Assembly (NCBI RefSeq): GCF_000740785.1
Contig: NZ_JFZB01000016.1
Coordinates: 1 to 64,000, forward strand
DNA: 64,000 nucleotides
Reading direction: 5' to 3'
Source: Paenirhodobacter enshiensis
GTDB lineage: Bacteria > Pseudomonadota > Alphaproteobacteria > Rhodobacterales > Rhodobacteraceae
How positions within the stretch are numbered: position 1 is the first letter of the stretch; every line of letters starts with the position of its first letter. Positions 26,669-35,900 of the stretch are shown piece by piece. A program made the translations under genes and the position numbers. Under the pieces are notes generated by a model. That model worked only from the letters and a program-made list of their open reading frames with translations, did not search any database and was not told the DNA's origin.

Positions 26669-27325
26669 TTATTCGAGGCCGAGCAGCCCCGGCACCTCGG
26701 CCATGTCGCGGAAAATCTCGGCGCCCACGGCTTTCAGGCGCGGGTTCTCGCCCGAGGGGGCATAGCCCAGAACCCGCATCCCGGCGGCGATGCCGGCGCT
26801 CGCCCCGGTCGCGGTATCCTCGATGACGACGCAGCGCGCGGGATCGGCCCCGATCGAGCGCGCGGCATGAAGATAGAGATCCGGCCTCGGCTTCGGCATC
26901 CCGAGATCCTGCCCCGAGAACAGTCGCCCTTCGAGCCGCGCCCACAGCGCCGGGTGCTGGCCGAGCGTCGCGCGCATCTTCTGCATCCGCCCGTTGGAGC
27001 CCACCGCATAGCCCACCCCCGCCGCATCGAGACGGTCGAGCAGCGCCTCCACCCCCGGCATCAGCGCGGTGCCGCGGGCGAGGCGGGCGCACATCCGGTC
27101 ATAGAACCCATCGGCCCAGTCGGCGGGCAGCATGGCGCCATGGGCGCGGGCGTAATCGCCGGTCTCTTCGATGGTATGGCCGATGAACAGCGGCTCAAGC
27201 TCCGGGATCGTCATGTGCAGACCGTGCTCGGCGAATTCTTCCTGGATCTGGGCGAAGGTCAGCGGCTCGCTGTCGACGAGGACGCCATCGCAGTCGAACA
27301 GCACGGCTTCGGGGGGCTGGGGCAT
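26669..27325 (-). CDS. HAD-family phosphatase, phosphoglycolate phosphatase-like
   Basis: A 218-residue HAD hydrolase of the beta-phosphoglucomutase/phosphoglycolate-phosphatase type. The nucleophile Asp11 and acid Asp13 are in LFDCDGVLVDSEP. The later lysine is in GMPKPRPDLY and the metal acid motif in VIEDTATGASAGIAAGM. A cap domain lies between about 20 and 90. The substrate is unknown. The start shares one base with the stop of rsmD (TGATG). Confidence 0.88.
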   Translation of the reverse strand: MPQPPEAVLFDCDGVLVDSEPLTFAQIQEEFAEHGLHMTIPELEPLFIGHTIEETGDYARAHGAMLPADWADGFYDRMCARLARGTALMPGVEALLDRLDAAGVGYAVGSNGRMQKMRATLGQHPALWARLEGRLFSGQDLGMPKPRPDLYLHAARSIGADPARCVVIEDTATGASAGIAAGMRVLGYAPSGENPRLKAVGAEIFRDMAEVPGLLGLE

Positions 27326-27888
27326 CAGGCGGGGTTCCGGGCAAGGGTGATGATCGTGTCGCCATAGCGGCGCTGGTCGATCTGTTCGAGAGGGGCGGGA
27401 ACGACGGGGGGGAGGCTTTCCTCCCACACGATCAGCGCGCCGGGCGCGATCCAGCCGTTCGCGAGGCACGACGCCATCGCCTTCTCGCCAAGTCCCATCC
27501 CGTAGGGCGGATCGAGGAACACGAGGTCATAGCCCGCGCCGCGGCACGGGCCCATGTCGGTGGCATTGCGGCGCCAGACGTCGGTGACCCCCATCGCGCG
27601 CATCAGCTCGATGTTGCGGCGCAGAAGCGCGCGCGCGGCGGTGCCGTCATCGACGAAGGCCGCCCGCGCCGCGCCGCGCGACAGCGCTTCGAGGCCGAGC
27701 GCGCCGGTGCCCGCGAACAGGTCGAGAACCCGCGCCCCCGGCAGCGGATTGCCATGCGTGCCGTTGATCAGCAGGTTGAAGATCGCCTCGCGCACCCGGT
27801 CGGTGGTGGGGCGCAGATGGGCGGCGCTGTCGCCCTCGCCGACATCGGCGAGTTTCAGGCCGCGGCGCTCGCCGCCGATGATTCTCAT
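27325..27888 (-). CDS. rsmD: 16S rRNA (guanine966-N2)-methyltransferase
   Basis: Methylates G966 of 16S rRNA (EC 2.1.1.171) during 30S assembly. The 187-residue protein has RIIGGERRG at the start, RPTTDRVREAIFN, the SAM site VLDLFAGTGALGLEALSRGA, and the catalytic DPPYG, all standard for RsmD. It overlaps the flavoprotein gene upstream by 4 bases and the phosphatase gene downstream by 1, so the three are one operon. Confidence 0.95.
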   Translation of the reverse strand: MRIIGGERRGLKLADVGEGDSAAHLRPTTDRVREAIFNLLINGTHGNPLPGARVLDLFAGTGALGLEALSRGAARAAFVDDGTAARALLRRNIELMRAMGVTDVWRRNATDMGPCRGAGYDLVFLDPPYGMGLGEKAMASCLANGWIAPGALIVWEESLPPVVPAPLEQIDQRRYGDTIITLARNPA

Positions 27889-29084
27889 TTCAGCAGGGCC
27901 TTCAGATCGGTCGCGGTGGCGATGGTTTCGGGGGTGACGGGTTTCGCCGCCTCGATCAGCCGCTTGCCGACCATATAGGCACGCGGATCGTTCAGCGTGT
28001 CGACGGCGATCAGCTGGCGGTTGCGGAAATACCAGAACGACGGCGTGTCGCCGCCGCGCGAGACCACCTCGTCATAACCGCTGTTCAGCCCGGCGATCTG
28101 CAGCTTGGTGTCGAACTGATCCGACCAGAACCACGGCTTCGGGGTATAGACCTTCTCGGCGCCGAGCATGTTCTGCGCGACGGTTTCCGCCATGTCGATG
28201 GCATTGCCGACGCTTTCGAGGCGCAGCCGCCGCCCCTGCCACGGGAAAGAGGCGCAATCGCCCGCCGCCCAGATCGCCGGGTCCGAGGTCCGGCCATGGG
28301 CATCGGTGGCGATGCCGTCCTCGACGGCAAGGCCGGCGGCGCGGGCGAGGTCGGTGTCCGGCGTCACGCCGATGCCGACGATGGCGAAATCGGCCGGGAT
28401 ATGGCGCCCGTCCGTCAGCTCGGCGCCGGTGACATCGGTCTCGCCGGTCAGCCGGGCGAGGCCGGTGCCCTCGATCAGGGTGACGCCGTGCCGGCACTGC
28501 AACGCGCGGATCGCGTCCGCCGTCTCGGCGCAGGCGACGCGGCCGAGGATGCGCGCAGCCGCCTCGACCAGGGTGACGGTGAGGCCGAGCTTGCGTGCGA
28601 CCGCCGCCGCTTCGAGGCCGATGTAGCCGCCGCCGATCACGACGAGGCGGGCGCCCGGACGGAACTCGGCGCGCATGGCATCGACATCGGCGAGCGAGCG
28701 GACCTGATACACATGTCCGAGCGCGCCGCCGACCGGGGCCGGCAGGTGGCGCGGGCTCGCCCCGGTGCAGAGCGCGAGCTGGGTATAGCCGATGACCTCG
28801 CCCGTGTCGGTCGTGACGGTACGGGCGGCGCGGTCGATCGCCGCGACGCGGGTGCCGGTGCGGAGCGTGATCGCGTTCGCTTCCCACCACTCGGGAGAGC
28901 GCAGGGCCAGCCGTTCGAGGGGCATCTCGCCCAGAAGATAGGCTTTCGACAGCGGTGGGCGCTGATAGGGGGGCACGGGTTCGGCACCGATCACGGTGAT
29001 TTCACCGACATATCCGGCGCTGCGCAGTTTTGCCGTCAGCGCTGCCGCCGCCTGTCCCGCGCCGACGATCACGATCCCGGTCAT
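27885..29084 (-). CDS. FAD-dependent ferredoxin/rubredoxin-type reductase
   Basis: A 399-residue pyridine nucleotide-disulphide-family flavoprotein resembling putidaredoxin and rhodocoxin reductase. The FAD motif is IVIVGAGQAAAALTAKL, the NAD(P)H motif is VVIGGGYIGLEAAAVARK, and the second FAD motif is IWAAGDCASF. No Cys-x4-Cys disulphide site is present, as expected for this subgroup. A redox-protein partner or P450 is not seen nearby, so the acceptor is unknown. It is divergent from the peroxiredoxin gene with a 73-base gap. Confidence 0.88.
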   Translation of the reverse strand: MTGIVIVGAGQAAAALTAKLRSAGYVGEITVIGAEPVPPYQRPPLSKAYLLGEMPLERLALRSPEWWEANAITLRTGTRVAAIDRAARTVTTDTGEVIGYTQLALCTGASPRHLPAPVGGALGHVYQVRSLADVDAMRAEFRPGARLVVIGGGYIGLEAAAVARKLGLTVTLVEAAARILGRVACAETADAIRALQCRHGVTLIEGTGLARLTGETDVTGAELTDGRHIPADFAIVGIGVTPDTDLARAAGLAVEDGIATDAHGRTSDPAIWAAGDCASFPWQGRRLRLESVGNAIDMAETVAQNMLGAEKVYTPKPWFWSDQFDTKLQIAGLNSGYDEVVSRGGDTPSFWYFRNRQLIAVDTLNDPRAYMVGKRLIEAAKPVTPETIATATDLKALLK

Positions 29085-29157
29085 GATTTATCCTCTGGTC
29101 CGTTGCCCGGCGGACCCTATATCCTCAGGGCAATCCTGTGCAACGGAGAGGGATGAA

Positions 29158-29646
29158 ATGAGCATTTCTGTGGGTGACGTTCTGCCGGGGGCAACGCTGC
29201 TGCGTGTCGGCGATCACGGGCCGGAGGCGGTGAGCCTCGGCGAGAAGATGAAGGGCCGCAAGGTGGTGATCTTTGCCGTGCCGGGCGCGTTCACCGGCGT
29301 GTGCACCACCGCCCATGTGCCGAGCTTCATCCGCACCTTCGGCAAGTTCAAGGCGAAGGGCGTCGACGAGATCATCTGCATCGCGGTCAACGACCCCTTC
29401 GTGATGAAGGCCTGGGGCGACGAGACCGGGGCGACGGCGGCGGGTATCACCATGCTGGCGGATCCGGAAAGCGCCTTCACCTCGGCGATCGGGATGGAGT
29501 TCTCGGCCCCGGGTGCGGGGCTGATCAACCGCTCGTCGCGTTACGCGATGCTGGTCGAGGATGGCGTGGTGAAGATCCTGAACAAGGAGCTGAGCCCGGG
29601 GGCCTGTGAAATCTCGGCGGGCGAGGGACTGTTGGCCGAGATGTGA
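29158..29646 (+). CDS. Peroxiredoxin, Prx5/type II
   Basis: A 162-residue thiol peroxidase of the Prx5 type. The peroxidatic Cys49 sits in PGAFTGVCTTAHVPSF, the signature of the group, and Arg is in INRSSRYAMLV. A second cysteine in EIICIAVND is buried in homologues. No glutaredoxin domain is fused. GGAGAGG lies upstream of the ATG. The divergent flavoprotein reductase could share a stress-responsive promoter, but no OxyR site is evident. Confidence 0.94.
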   Translation: MSISVGDVLPGATLLRVGDHGPEAVSLGEKMKGRKVVIFAVPGAFTGVCTTAHVPSFIRTFGKFKAKGVDEIICIAVNDPFVMKAWGDETGATAAGITMLADPESAFTSAIGMEFSAPGAGLINRSSRYAMLVEDGVVKILNKELSPGACEISAGEGLLAEM

Positions 29647-29695
29647 TCCGGCGGCCGGGCGATACGCCCGGCTGTGTCGTGCGGCGTGATGTGAG

Positions 29696-29728
29696 ACGGG
29701 GGCCGGCGACGGCCCCCGTTTCGTTTTG
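29696..29728 (+). terminator. Rho-independent terminator of the peroxiredoxin gene
   Basis: A perfect 9-bp stem (ACGGGGGCC with GGCCCCCGT) with a 6-base loop, followed by TTCGTTTT. Confidence 0.85.
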
Positions 29729-29732
29729 TGCT

Positions 29733-29832
29733 CTGCCCCGCAGAAGGCAGAAGAGAGGGGGCGCTGCCCCGCAGAAGGCAGAAGAGAGGGGGCTCTGCCC
29801 CGCAGAAGGCAGAAGAGAGGGGGCTCTGCCCC
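29733..29832. repeat. 31-bp tandem repeat, three full units plus a partial
   Basis: Units begin CTGCCCCGCAGAAGGCAG and repeat exactly every 31 bases at 29733, 29764 and 29795, with a partial fourth at 29826. Variation is limited to the last bases of the first unit (CG for CT). Each junction recreates GGGGGC-TCT-GCCCC, the first hairpin of the dispersed repeat directly downstream. The gap 29647-29912 holds only the terminator and these repeats. Confidence 0.95.
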
Positions 29833-29884
29833 CTCGGGCCTTTGGCCCTCACCCCCGGGATATTTGCGGCGAATCGAAAGGGGG
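29819..29884 (+). repeat. Dispersed intergenic repeat, copy 1
   Basis: GGGGGC-TCT-GCCCCC (29819-29833), a second hairpin GGGCC-TTT-GGCCC (29836-29848), then CCCCCGGGATATTTG and a tail ending in CGAAAGGGG. It is the only copy with its first module amplified. It lies between convergent genes. Confidence 0.85.
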
Positions 29885-29912
29885 GAGGGGGCTTTGGCCG
29901 GGTGGGGCGCGG

Positions 29913-31088
29913 TCAGGCGGCGGGGGGATCGCCGCGGTGGAACGGGCCGAGTGCGGTGAGGTCCGCGATCTCTTCCGCGACCGAGGCGCGTTCGAGGCGC
30001 AGGAACTCCGCCACCGCGCGGCGAAAGCCGGTGTTCGGGATCCAGTGGAGCGAATGGGTCAGAACCGGCAGGTAGCCGCGGGCGAGCTTGTGTTCGCCCT
30101 GCGCGCCGGCCTCGACGCGGGGCAGGCGGTGCGCGATCGCCCAGTCGATGGCGCGGTGATAGCACAGTTCGAAATGCAGGAAGGCGTGATCCTCGGTGCA
30201 GCCCCAGTAGCGGCCGTAAAGCGCATCGCGCCCGATCAGGTTGAGCGCACCGGCGACGGGTTCGCCGTCGCGCGCGGCCAGCACCAGAAGCACCTCGTCA
30301 CGCATCGCGTGGAGCGCGTCGAAGAACGCGCGGCTGAGGTAGGGGCGGCCCCATTTGCGGCTGCCGGTGTCCTGATAGAAATCCCACATCGCGTCCCAGT
30401 GTTCGGGGCGGATCCGGTCGCCGGTCAGGCTGTGGATCGTGCCGCCGAATTCCTGCGCGCGGGCGCGTTCCTTGCGCAAAGCCTTGCGCTTGCGCGCGGC
30501 GAGATCGGCGAGGAAATCGTCGTAGCTGCCGTAACCGCGATTGTGCCAGTGGAATTGCTCGCCGGTGCGGGAGAGCCAGCCGGGGGGCGGATCCGCGGCC
30601 TCGGTTTCGGTGCAGAAGGTGACATGAGCCGAGGACAGGCCTTCGCGCTCGGTCAGCGTCTCGATCGCCCGGATCAGCGCGGCGCGGCCTGTGGCCTCGT
30701 GCCCCGGTCGGGTCAGGAGGCGCCGCCCGGTGACCGGCGAGAATGGCACGGCGCATTGCAGCTTCGGATAATAGCTGCCGCCGGCGTGTTCGTAAGCCGC
30801 GGCCCAGGAGTGGTCAAAGACGTATTCGCCCTGCGAATGGCTTTTCAGATACAGCGGTGCGACGGCGATCACCCGGCCGTTTTCGCGCGCGACGAGCGGG
30901 CAGGGCGTCCATCCGCTGTCGCCGCCGACCGAGCCGGAGGTTTCAAGTGCGCTCAGAAAACGATGCGTGGTGAACGGGTCGAGCGGGCGGCCGCCGTCTG
31001 CCGCCTCGGGGCAGGCGCAGGCGTCCCAGTCGGCGGCCGGGATCGCGGTCACGCCGGGATGGACCGAAACCTCGATCTCTGCTGTCAT
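29913..31088 (-). CDS. Peptidogalycan biosynthesis/FemAB-like GNAT protein (DUF482)
   Basis: A 391-residue protein of the DUF482 family, a double-GNAT fold related to FemAB transferases. Seen: KLQCAVPFSPVTGRRLL (about 110-126), the long basic helix KRKALRKERARA (about 210-221), and the typical end VEAGAQGEHKLARGYLP. The family is named for cell-wall work but its reaction is not firmly known; transfer of an aminoacyl or acyl group is a reasonable guess. The gene is followed by the 31-bp repeat region. Confidence 0.83.
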   Translation of the reverse strand: MTAEIEVSVHPGVTAIPAADWDACACPEAADGGRPLDPFTTHRFLSALETSGSVGGDSGWTPCPLVARENGRVIAVAPLYLKSHSQGEYVFDHSWAAAYEHAGGSYYPKLQCAVPFSPVTGRRLLTRPGHEATGRAALIRAIETLTEREGLSSAHVTFCTETEAADPPPGWLSRTGEQFHWHNRGYGSYDDFLADLAARKRKALRKERARAQEFGGTIHSLTGDRIRPEHWDAMWDFYQDTGSRKWGRPYLSRAFFDALHAMRDEVLLVLAARDGEPVAGALNLIGRDALYGRYWGCTEDHAFLHFELCYHRAIDWAIAHRLPRVEAGAQGEHKLARGYLPVLTHSLHWIPNTGFRRAVAEFLRLERASVAEEIADLTALGPFHRGDPPAA

Positions 31089-31170
31089 CTGCGCCTCCTG
31101 CCGGGGGCTGTGCCCATGCCCGGCCCCATGATGGGGCGCGGCGCGTGAGGGTCAAGACGGGCAGGGCCGA

Positions 31171-31941
31171 TCAGGCGCTCACGACCGGGCGATAGCCTTC
31201 GAAGGTGATGTTGTCGGCCACCGCGCGGGCGCCGGCCTCTTCCTCGGGGGAACGGATCGTCCAGCACAGGATCGCGGCGCCTGCGGCCTTCAAGGCGGCG
31301 ATGCGCGGCGAACCGAGGTCTATCGCCTCATGCGAGACGAAGCTGCAGCCGAGGGGCTCGTAATCGGGGATGTCGCGCAGGCGCTCGCGCGTCTTCGCGG
31401 GGATCAGCGGCCAGTCGGCAGCCGTGTAGGCCGAGGTGGTCAGCCCCACCGCCACATCCGGCGCGCCGGGACGGAAGGCCGCGATCGCCGCCGGGCTGAA
31501 CGACATCACCGCCAGAGGACCCCGGTAGCGCGACAGGATTTCGGCCGAGCGCCGTTCGAGAAGGCCGTCAGAGGGGGCCATCGCGCCTTCCTGATCCTTC
31601 AGCTCGATCAGCAGGGGCACCTTGCCCGCGACGGTTTCGAGCAGCTGATCGAGGGTCGGAATACCCTCGTCCGTGCCCAGAAGCGACAGCGCCGACAGCT
31701 CGGCCGCGCTGTGCGCCCGCACCCGTCCGCCCGCGCCGGTCATCCGGCGCAGGTCGTAATCGTGAAACACCATCGGCACGCCATCGGCCGAGGGTTGCAG
31801 GTCGACCTCGATCGCATAGCCCGCCGCAACCGCCGCGCGCACCGCCGCGAGGCTGTTCTCGGGACGGCCGAGCGCCGCGTCATGCAGCGCCCGGTGTGCC
31901 ACCGGCAGATGCCGGAAGGCCGGATCGAGGCCCGCCATCAT
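31171..31941 (-). CDS. Glycerophosphodiester phosphodiesterase family protein
   Basis: A 256-residue cytosolic GDPD barrel (no signal peptide) that cleaves glycerophosphodiesters to glycerol-3-phosphate and an alcohol. Active-site residues are visible: His16-Arg17, Glu29-Asn30 in RPENS, Glu45 and Asp47 in IEVDLQ, and His60 in VFHD. The start overlaps the RidA stop by 4 bases, so both are translated together, an unusual pairing. Confidence 0.92.
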   Translation of the reverse strand: MMAGLDPAFRHLPVAHRALHDAALGRPENSLAAVRAAVAAGYAIEVDLQPSADGVPMVFHDYDLRRMTGAGGRVRAHSAAELSALSLLGTDEGIPTLDQLLETVAGKVPLLIELKDQEGAMAPSDGLLERRSAEILSRYRGPLAVMSFSPAAIAAFRPGAPDVAVGLTTSAYTAADWPLIPAKTRERLRDIPDYEPLGCSFVSHEAIDLGSPRIAALKAAGAAILCWTIRSPEEEAGARAVADNITFEGYRPVVSA

Positions 31942-32399
31942 GCGACCTCGAAGATCGCTTCGATCTCGACCGCGACGCCGAGCGGCAGCGACCCCGCGCT
32001 GACCGCGCTGCGGGCGTGGCGGCCGGCATCGCCGAACACCTCGACCATCAGGTCGGAGCAGCCGTTCACCACCTTCGGCTGATCGGTGTAGCCGGGGACC
32101 GAATTGACGAAGCCGACGAGCTTGACCACCCGCGCCACCCGGTCGAGATCGCCGAGCGCGGCCTGCGCCTGAGCGAGCAGCGACAGACCGCAGCGGCGCG
32201 CCGCACGTGCACCCTCGGCGGTGTCGAGCTCGGCACCGAGCTTGCCGGTGATCAGCCCGGCCTCGTCTTGCGAGATCTGCCCGGAGACGTAAAGCATCCC
32301 GCCGCTGAGCACGTAGGGAACGTAATTCGCCGCCGGGGCCGGGGCCGCCGGAAGTGCGATGCCAAGCTCTTCGAGGCGGGCTGCGATCTTCGATGCCAT
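31938..32399 (-). CDS. RidA family protein (YjgF-like)
   Basis: A 153-residue RidA-type protein, longer than the usual 125-130 because of an N-terminal helix (KIAARLEELGIALP). The core has LYVSGQISQDEAG and ends VAVEIEAIFEV. Archetypal RidA removes reactive enamines made by PLP enzymes. The catalytic arginine of true RidA is not obvious here, so this may belong to another Rid subgroup. Confidence 0.87.
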   Translation of the reverse strand: MASKIAARLEELGIALPAAPAPAANYVPYVLSGGMLYVSGQISQDEAGLITGKLGAELDTAEGARAARRCGLSLLAQAQAALGDLDRVARVVKLVGFVNSVPGYTDQPKVVNGCSDLMVEVFGDAGRHARSAVSAGSLPLGVAVEIEAIFEVA

Positions 32400-32435
32400 G
32401 TCTGTCTCTCCTGTCGTCGGGTCAGTGATCCGGCC

Positions 32436-32912
32436 TTACCAGCCGATGTAATTGCGAAAGTCGGTAATCAGCGAATGCCAGATTTCCAGCGAGCTGTCGA
32501 AGTTCTTCGGCCCCACCCCGTCGCCATCGAGGTTGATATCGTATTCGAGATAGGGGTCGCCGTGATCGTCGGTGTAAAGCTTGCCATAGCGCCGGTCGCG
32601 GTTCCAGTTGTTCAGCTGCTCCGCGCTCAGCCCGTTCGGCAGATCGAATCCGGCCGAGAACTGCACCGAATCGCAGGGCGCGTTCTTGCCGCAGCCGTAG
32701 AAATAGACGTCGAAGCTGATCCCCTCGATGCGGCTTGTCAGCATTACATCGCCGGCCGGATCGGTGCCGCGCTTGGTCTTCAGCCCGTAGGTCTCCAACA
32801 GGTTCTGGATCACATCGACATCGCCGGTGACCTGCGCGGGCAGGCTGGTGGCGGTGATCGAGAGGCAACAGGCGGCGACGGACAACAGGCGGAACATGGC
32901 GCTCACGATCAT
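32436..32912 (-). CDS. Exported YbjN-domain protein
   Basis: A 158-residue protein with a signal peptide (MIVSAMFRLLSVAACCLSIT, cleavage near SLPAQV) and a YbjN-type domain. Seen: an IQNLLETYGLKTKRG start of the domain and an NNWNRDRRYGKLYTDDHGDPYLEYDINLDG core. Two cysteines in GCGKNAPC may form a disulphide in the periplasm. The ATG at 32912 follows AAGGGGCGG. YbjN folds resemble type III secretion chaperones, but the role is unknown. It lies 43 bases after smc. Confidence 0.75.
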   Translation of the reverse strand: MIVSAMFRLLSVAACCLSITATSLPAQVTGDVDVIQNLLETYGLKTKRGTDPAGDVMLTSRIEGISFDVYFYGCGKNAPCDSVQFSAGFDLPNGLSAEQLNNWNRDRRYGKLYTDDHGDPYLEYDINLDGDGVGPKNFDSSLEIWHSLITDFRNYIGW

Positions 32913-32955
32913 GATTTGCCGCCCCTTATAAGCCTGCCCGAAAGCAAAGGCGAGA

Positions 32956-35900
32956 TCACGCGACAAGCTGTTCGGCACGTTTCAGATCGACCGAAACCAG
33001 CTGGCTGACGCCCTGTTCCTGCATCGTCACGCCGAACAGCCGGTCCATCCGTGCCATGGTCACGGCGTGGTGGGTGATCACCAGGAAACGCGTGTCGGTG
33101 CGCCGGGTCATCTCGTCGAGCAGATCGCAAAACCGCGTCACATTGGCATCGTCGAGCGGCGCATCCACCTCGTCGAGCACGCAGATCGGCGCGGGCGTCG
33201 CGAGGAACACCGCGAAGATCAGCGCCATGGCGGTCAGCGTCTGTTCGCCCCCCGACAGCAGCGACAGCGTGGACAGTTTCTTGCCGGGCGGCTGACACAT
33301 GATTTCGAGCCCGGCCTCCAGCGGATCGTCCGATTCGATCAGCTGCAGATTGGCCATGCCGCCGCCGAACAGATGGGTGAACAGCATCCGGAAGCTCTCG
33401 TTCACCTGCTCATAGGCGGCGAGCAGACGTTCGCGCCCCTCGCGGTTCAGGCTGGAGATGCCGGCGCGCAGCTTGCGGATGGCTTCCTCCAGATCGGCCT
33501 TTTCCTGCACCAGCGCGTCATATTCGGTCTGGATCTCGCGGGCGTCCTCCTCGGCGCGCAGGTTGACCGCGCCAAGCGAATCGCGCGCCCGTTTCAGGCG
33601 GGCGACGTCGTCTTCCAAGGCCCCCGTCGCCGGGATCCGGTCGGGATCGACGCCGAGGGTGTCGAGAAGGGCTTCGGGCGTGGTTTCCAGCGCCTCCTCG
33701 ATGCGCTGCGCGGTCTGGGCGACGCCTTCACGCGCGGCCTCCAGACGCGCCTCGGCGCGGGCGCGCAGCTCGCGCGCCTCGCCGGCGAGGCGTTCGGCTT
33801 CGCGCTCGGCGAACTGTGCGTCGCGCAACCCGGTCTCGGCCTCGGCCAGACGGTCAGCGGCGATGCTGCGGCGCTCCTCGGCGGTGTCGATGGCTTCGGA
33901 CAGTTCCTCGTATTGCGCGCGCAGCTCCTCGGGGAGAACGCGGGCCTCTTCCAGCTCCTCGGCGGTCTGCTCGCGGCGCTCGGCCAGCTCGGCGCTGCGC
34001 TTCTCCGCGGTCTCCAGCCGGTGGCGCCAGCCGGACAGCTCCTTGGTCACTTCCTGCCGGCGCTTGGTGCGCGCATCGCCTTCGCGGCGGATCTCGTCAT
34101 GGGCGGCGCGGCGGCTCATCATGGTCATCCGCGCGGCCTCGACGGCGATGCGCAGCCCGTCGACCTCGCCGCGCGCGGCCTCGAGATCGGGCAGCGCGGC
34201 AAGCTGCGATTGCGCTTCGGCCAGCGCGAGACGCGCGGTGCCGATATCCTCGGCATGGCGCTTGCTGGCGAGCCGCGCAGTTTCCAGCCGCCCGGCCGAG
34301 ATCGAGCGTTCCGCCTCGGCCCGCGACAGGGCGCGACCGGAGTCCGCCAGACGCTGATCGGCGGTGCGGCGCGCCTCGCGCGCGCGGGTGTCGGCATTTG
34401 CGGCGTCGGCGAGCGCGGCCGACAGCGCCTCATGCGCGGTGCGGGCGGCCTCGGCGCGGGCCTCGGCCGCGTCCAGATCGTGGCGCAGCTCCGCCAGACG
34501 GTTGAGCTGCCGCAGCCGCAGCGCCGCGGCCGAGGGCGCATCCTCCGCCCCCGCGCGGTAGCCGTCCCACCGCCACAGATCGCCCTCGACCGTCACCAGC
34601 CGCTGACCGGGGGCAAGCGCGGGTTGCAGCCGCAGCCCCTCGGCGCGGTCGGCGACCAGACCGATCTGGCCGATCCGGCGCGCCAGAACCGGCGGCACGC
34701 CGACATGGGCGGACAGCGGCCGTGCCCCGGCGGGCAGCGGCTGCGGGGTCTCGTAATCGGGCAGCACGCCCCAGCCGGTCGGTTCCTCGCTGACCTCGGG
34801 GGCGCGCAGATCGTCGGCAAGCGCGGCACCGAGCGCCGCCTCGAACCCCGGTTCCACCGTCACCCGGTCAAGCAGCTGCTGCCCCGAGGCCGATTCGCGC
34901 TCCACCAGACGGGCGAGGGCGGTGACCTCGGCGCGCAGGGCGCCGGCCTCGCCCTCGGCCTCGGCGCGGGCGGCGCGGGCGGCGGTTTCCTCGCCCTGCA
35001 CCCCGGCGCGGGCCTCTTCCGCGGCTTCGAGGGCTTCCTCGGCCGCCTCGGCCATGGCCTGCGCCTCTTCCTGACGCTGCTGGGCTTCCCCGAAGGCCTC
35101 GGCCGCGGTTTCGAGCGCTTCGGCAGCCGCTTCGGCGGCCTCAGTGGCGCGATCCGCCTCGGCCTGCGCGCGTTCGGCACCCGCCCGGCTGTCATCGACC
35201 AGCCGCGTCAGCGAGCCGTGCCGCGCCGCGAGCCTTGCGACATCCTCGGTCTTCGCGTCGAGCTCCGCTTCGCGCTCGCGCAGCACCGTGGCCGCTTCCG
35301 AGGCCATCTCCGCCGCCTCGTCGAGGCGCGCGTCATGCCCCTCCATCGCCTTCGAGAGCTGCTCCATCTCCCAGTCGAGGCGTTCGATCGTCTCGCCGGC
35401 ATCGCGGTTCAGCCCGGCCTCGCGCTCCATGTCGCGGTCAAGCTGCTGCACCCGGTTCTTCAGCGTCTCGATGCGCTGCGCGGCCTGCGCCTCCTGATCC
35501 TTCAGCGTGTCGCGCTGGATGGTCAGCCGTTGCAGGATGGCGCCGGCGATGGCCTCTTCCTCGCGCAGGGGGGGCAGGGCGGCATCGCGGGCGGTGCGCG
35601 CCTCGCTCGCGGCGCGCGAGGTCGCCTCGGCCCGGGCGAGCGCGATCAGCGCGGTGCGCAACGCATCCTCCGCCTCGGCGCGCGCCATATCCGCCTCGCG
35701 CCAGCGCCGATACAGCAGCATCCCTTCGGCACGCGTCAGCTCCGCCCCGATCTCGCGATAGCGCGCCGCCTGCCGGGCCTGGCGTGCCAGCTGACCGAGC
35801 TGCGCGCCCATCTGCTCGATCACGTCATCGACGCGCAGCAGGTTCTGTTCGGCCCCCGAGAGTTTCAGCTCCGCCTCGTGGCGGCGCTGATACAGCCCCG

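Noticed and set aside
29733-29832. Possible CRISPR array
   Set aside because: The 31-base units are directly adjacent with no unique spacers, and there are no cas genes.
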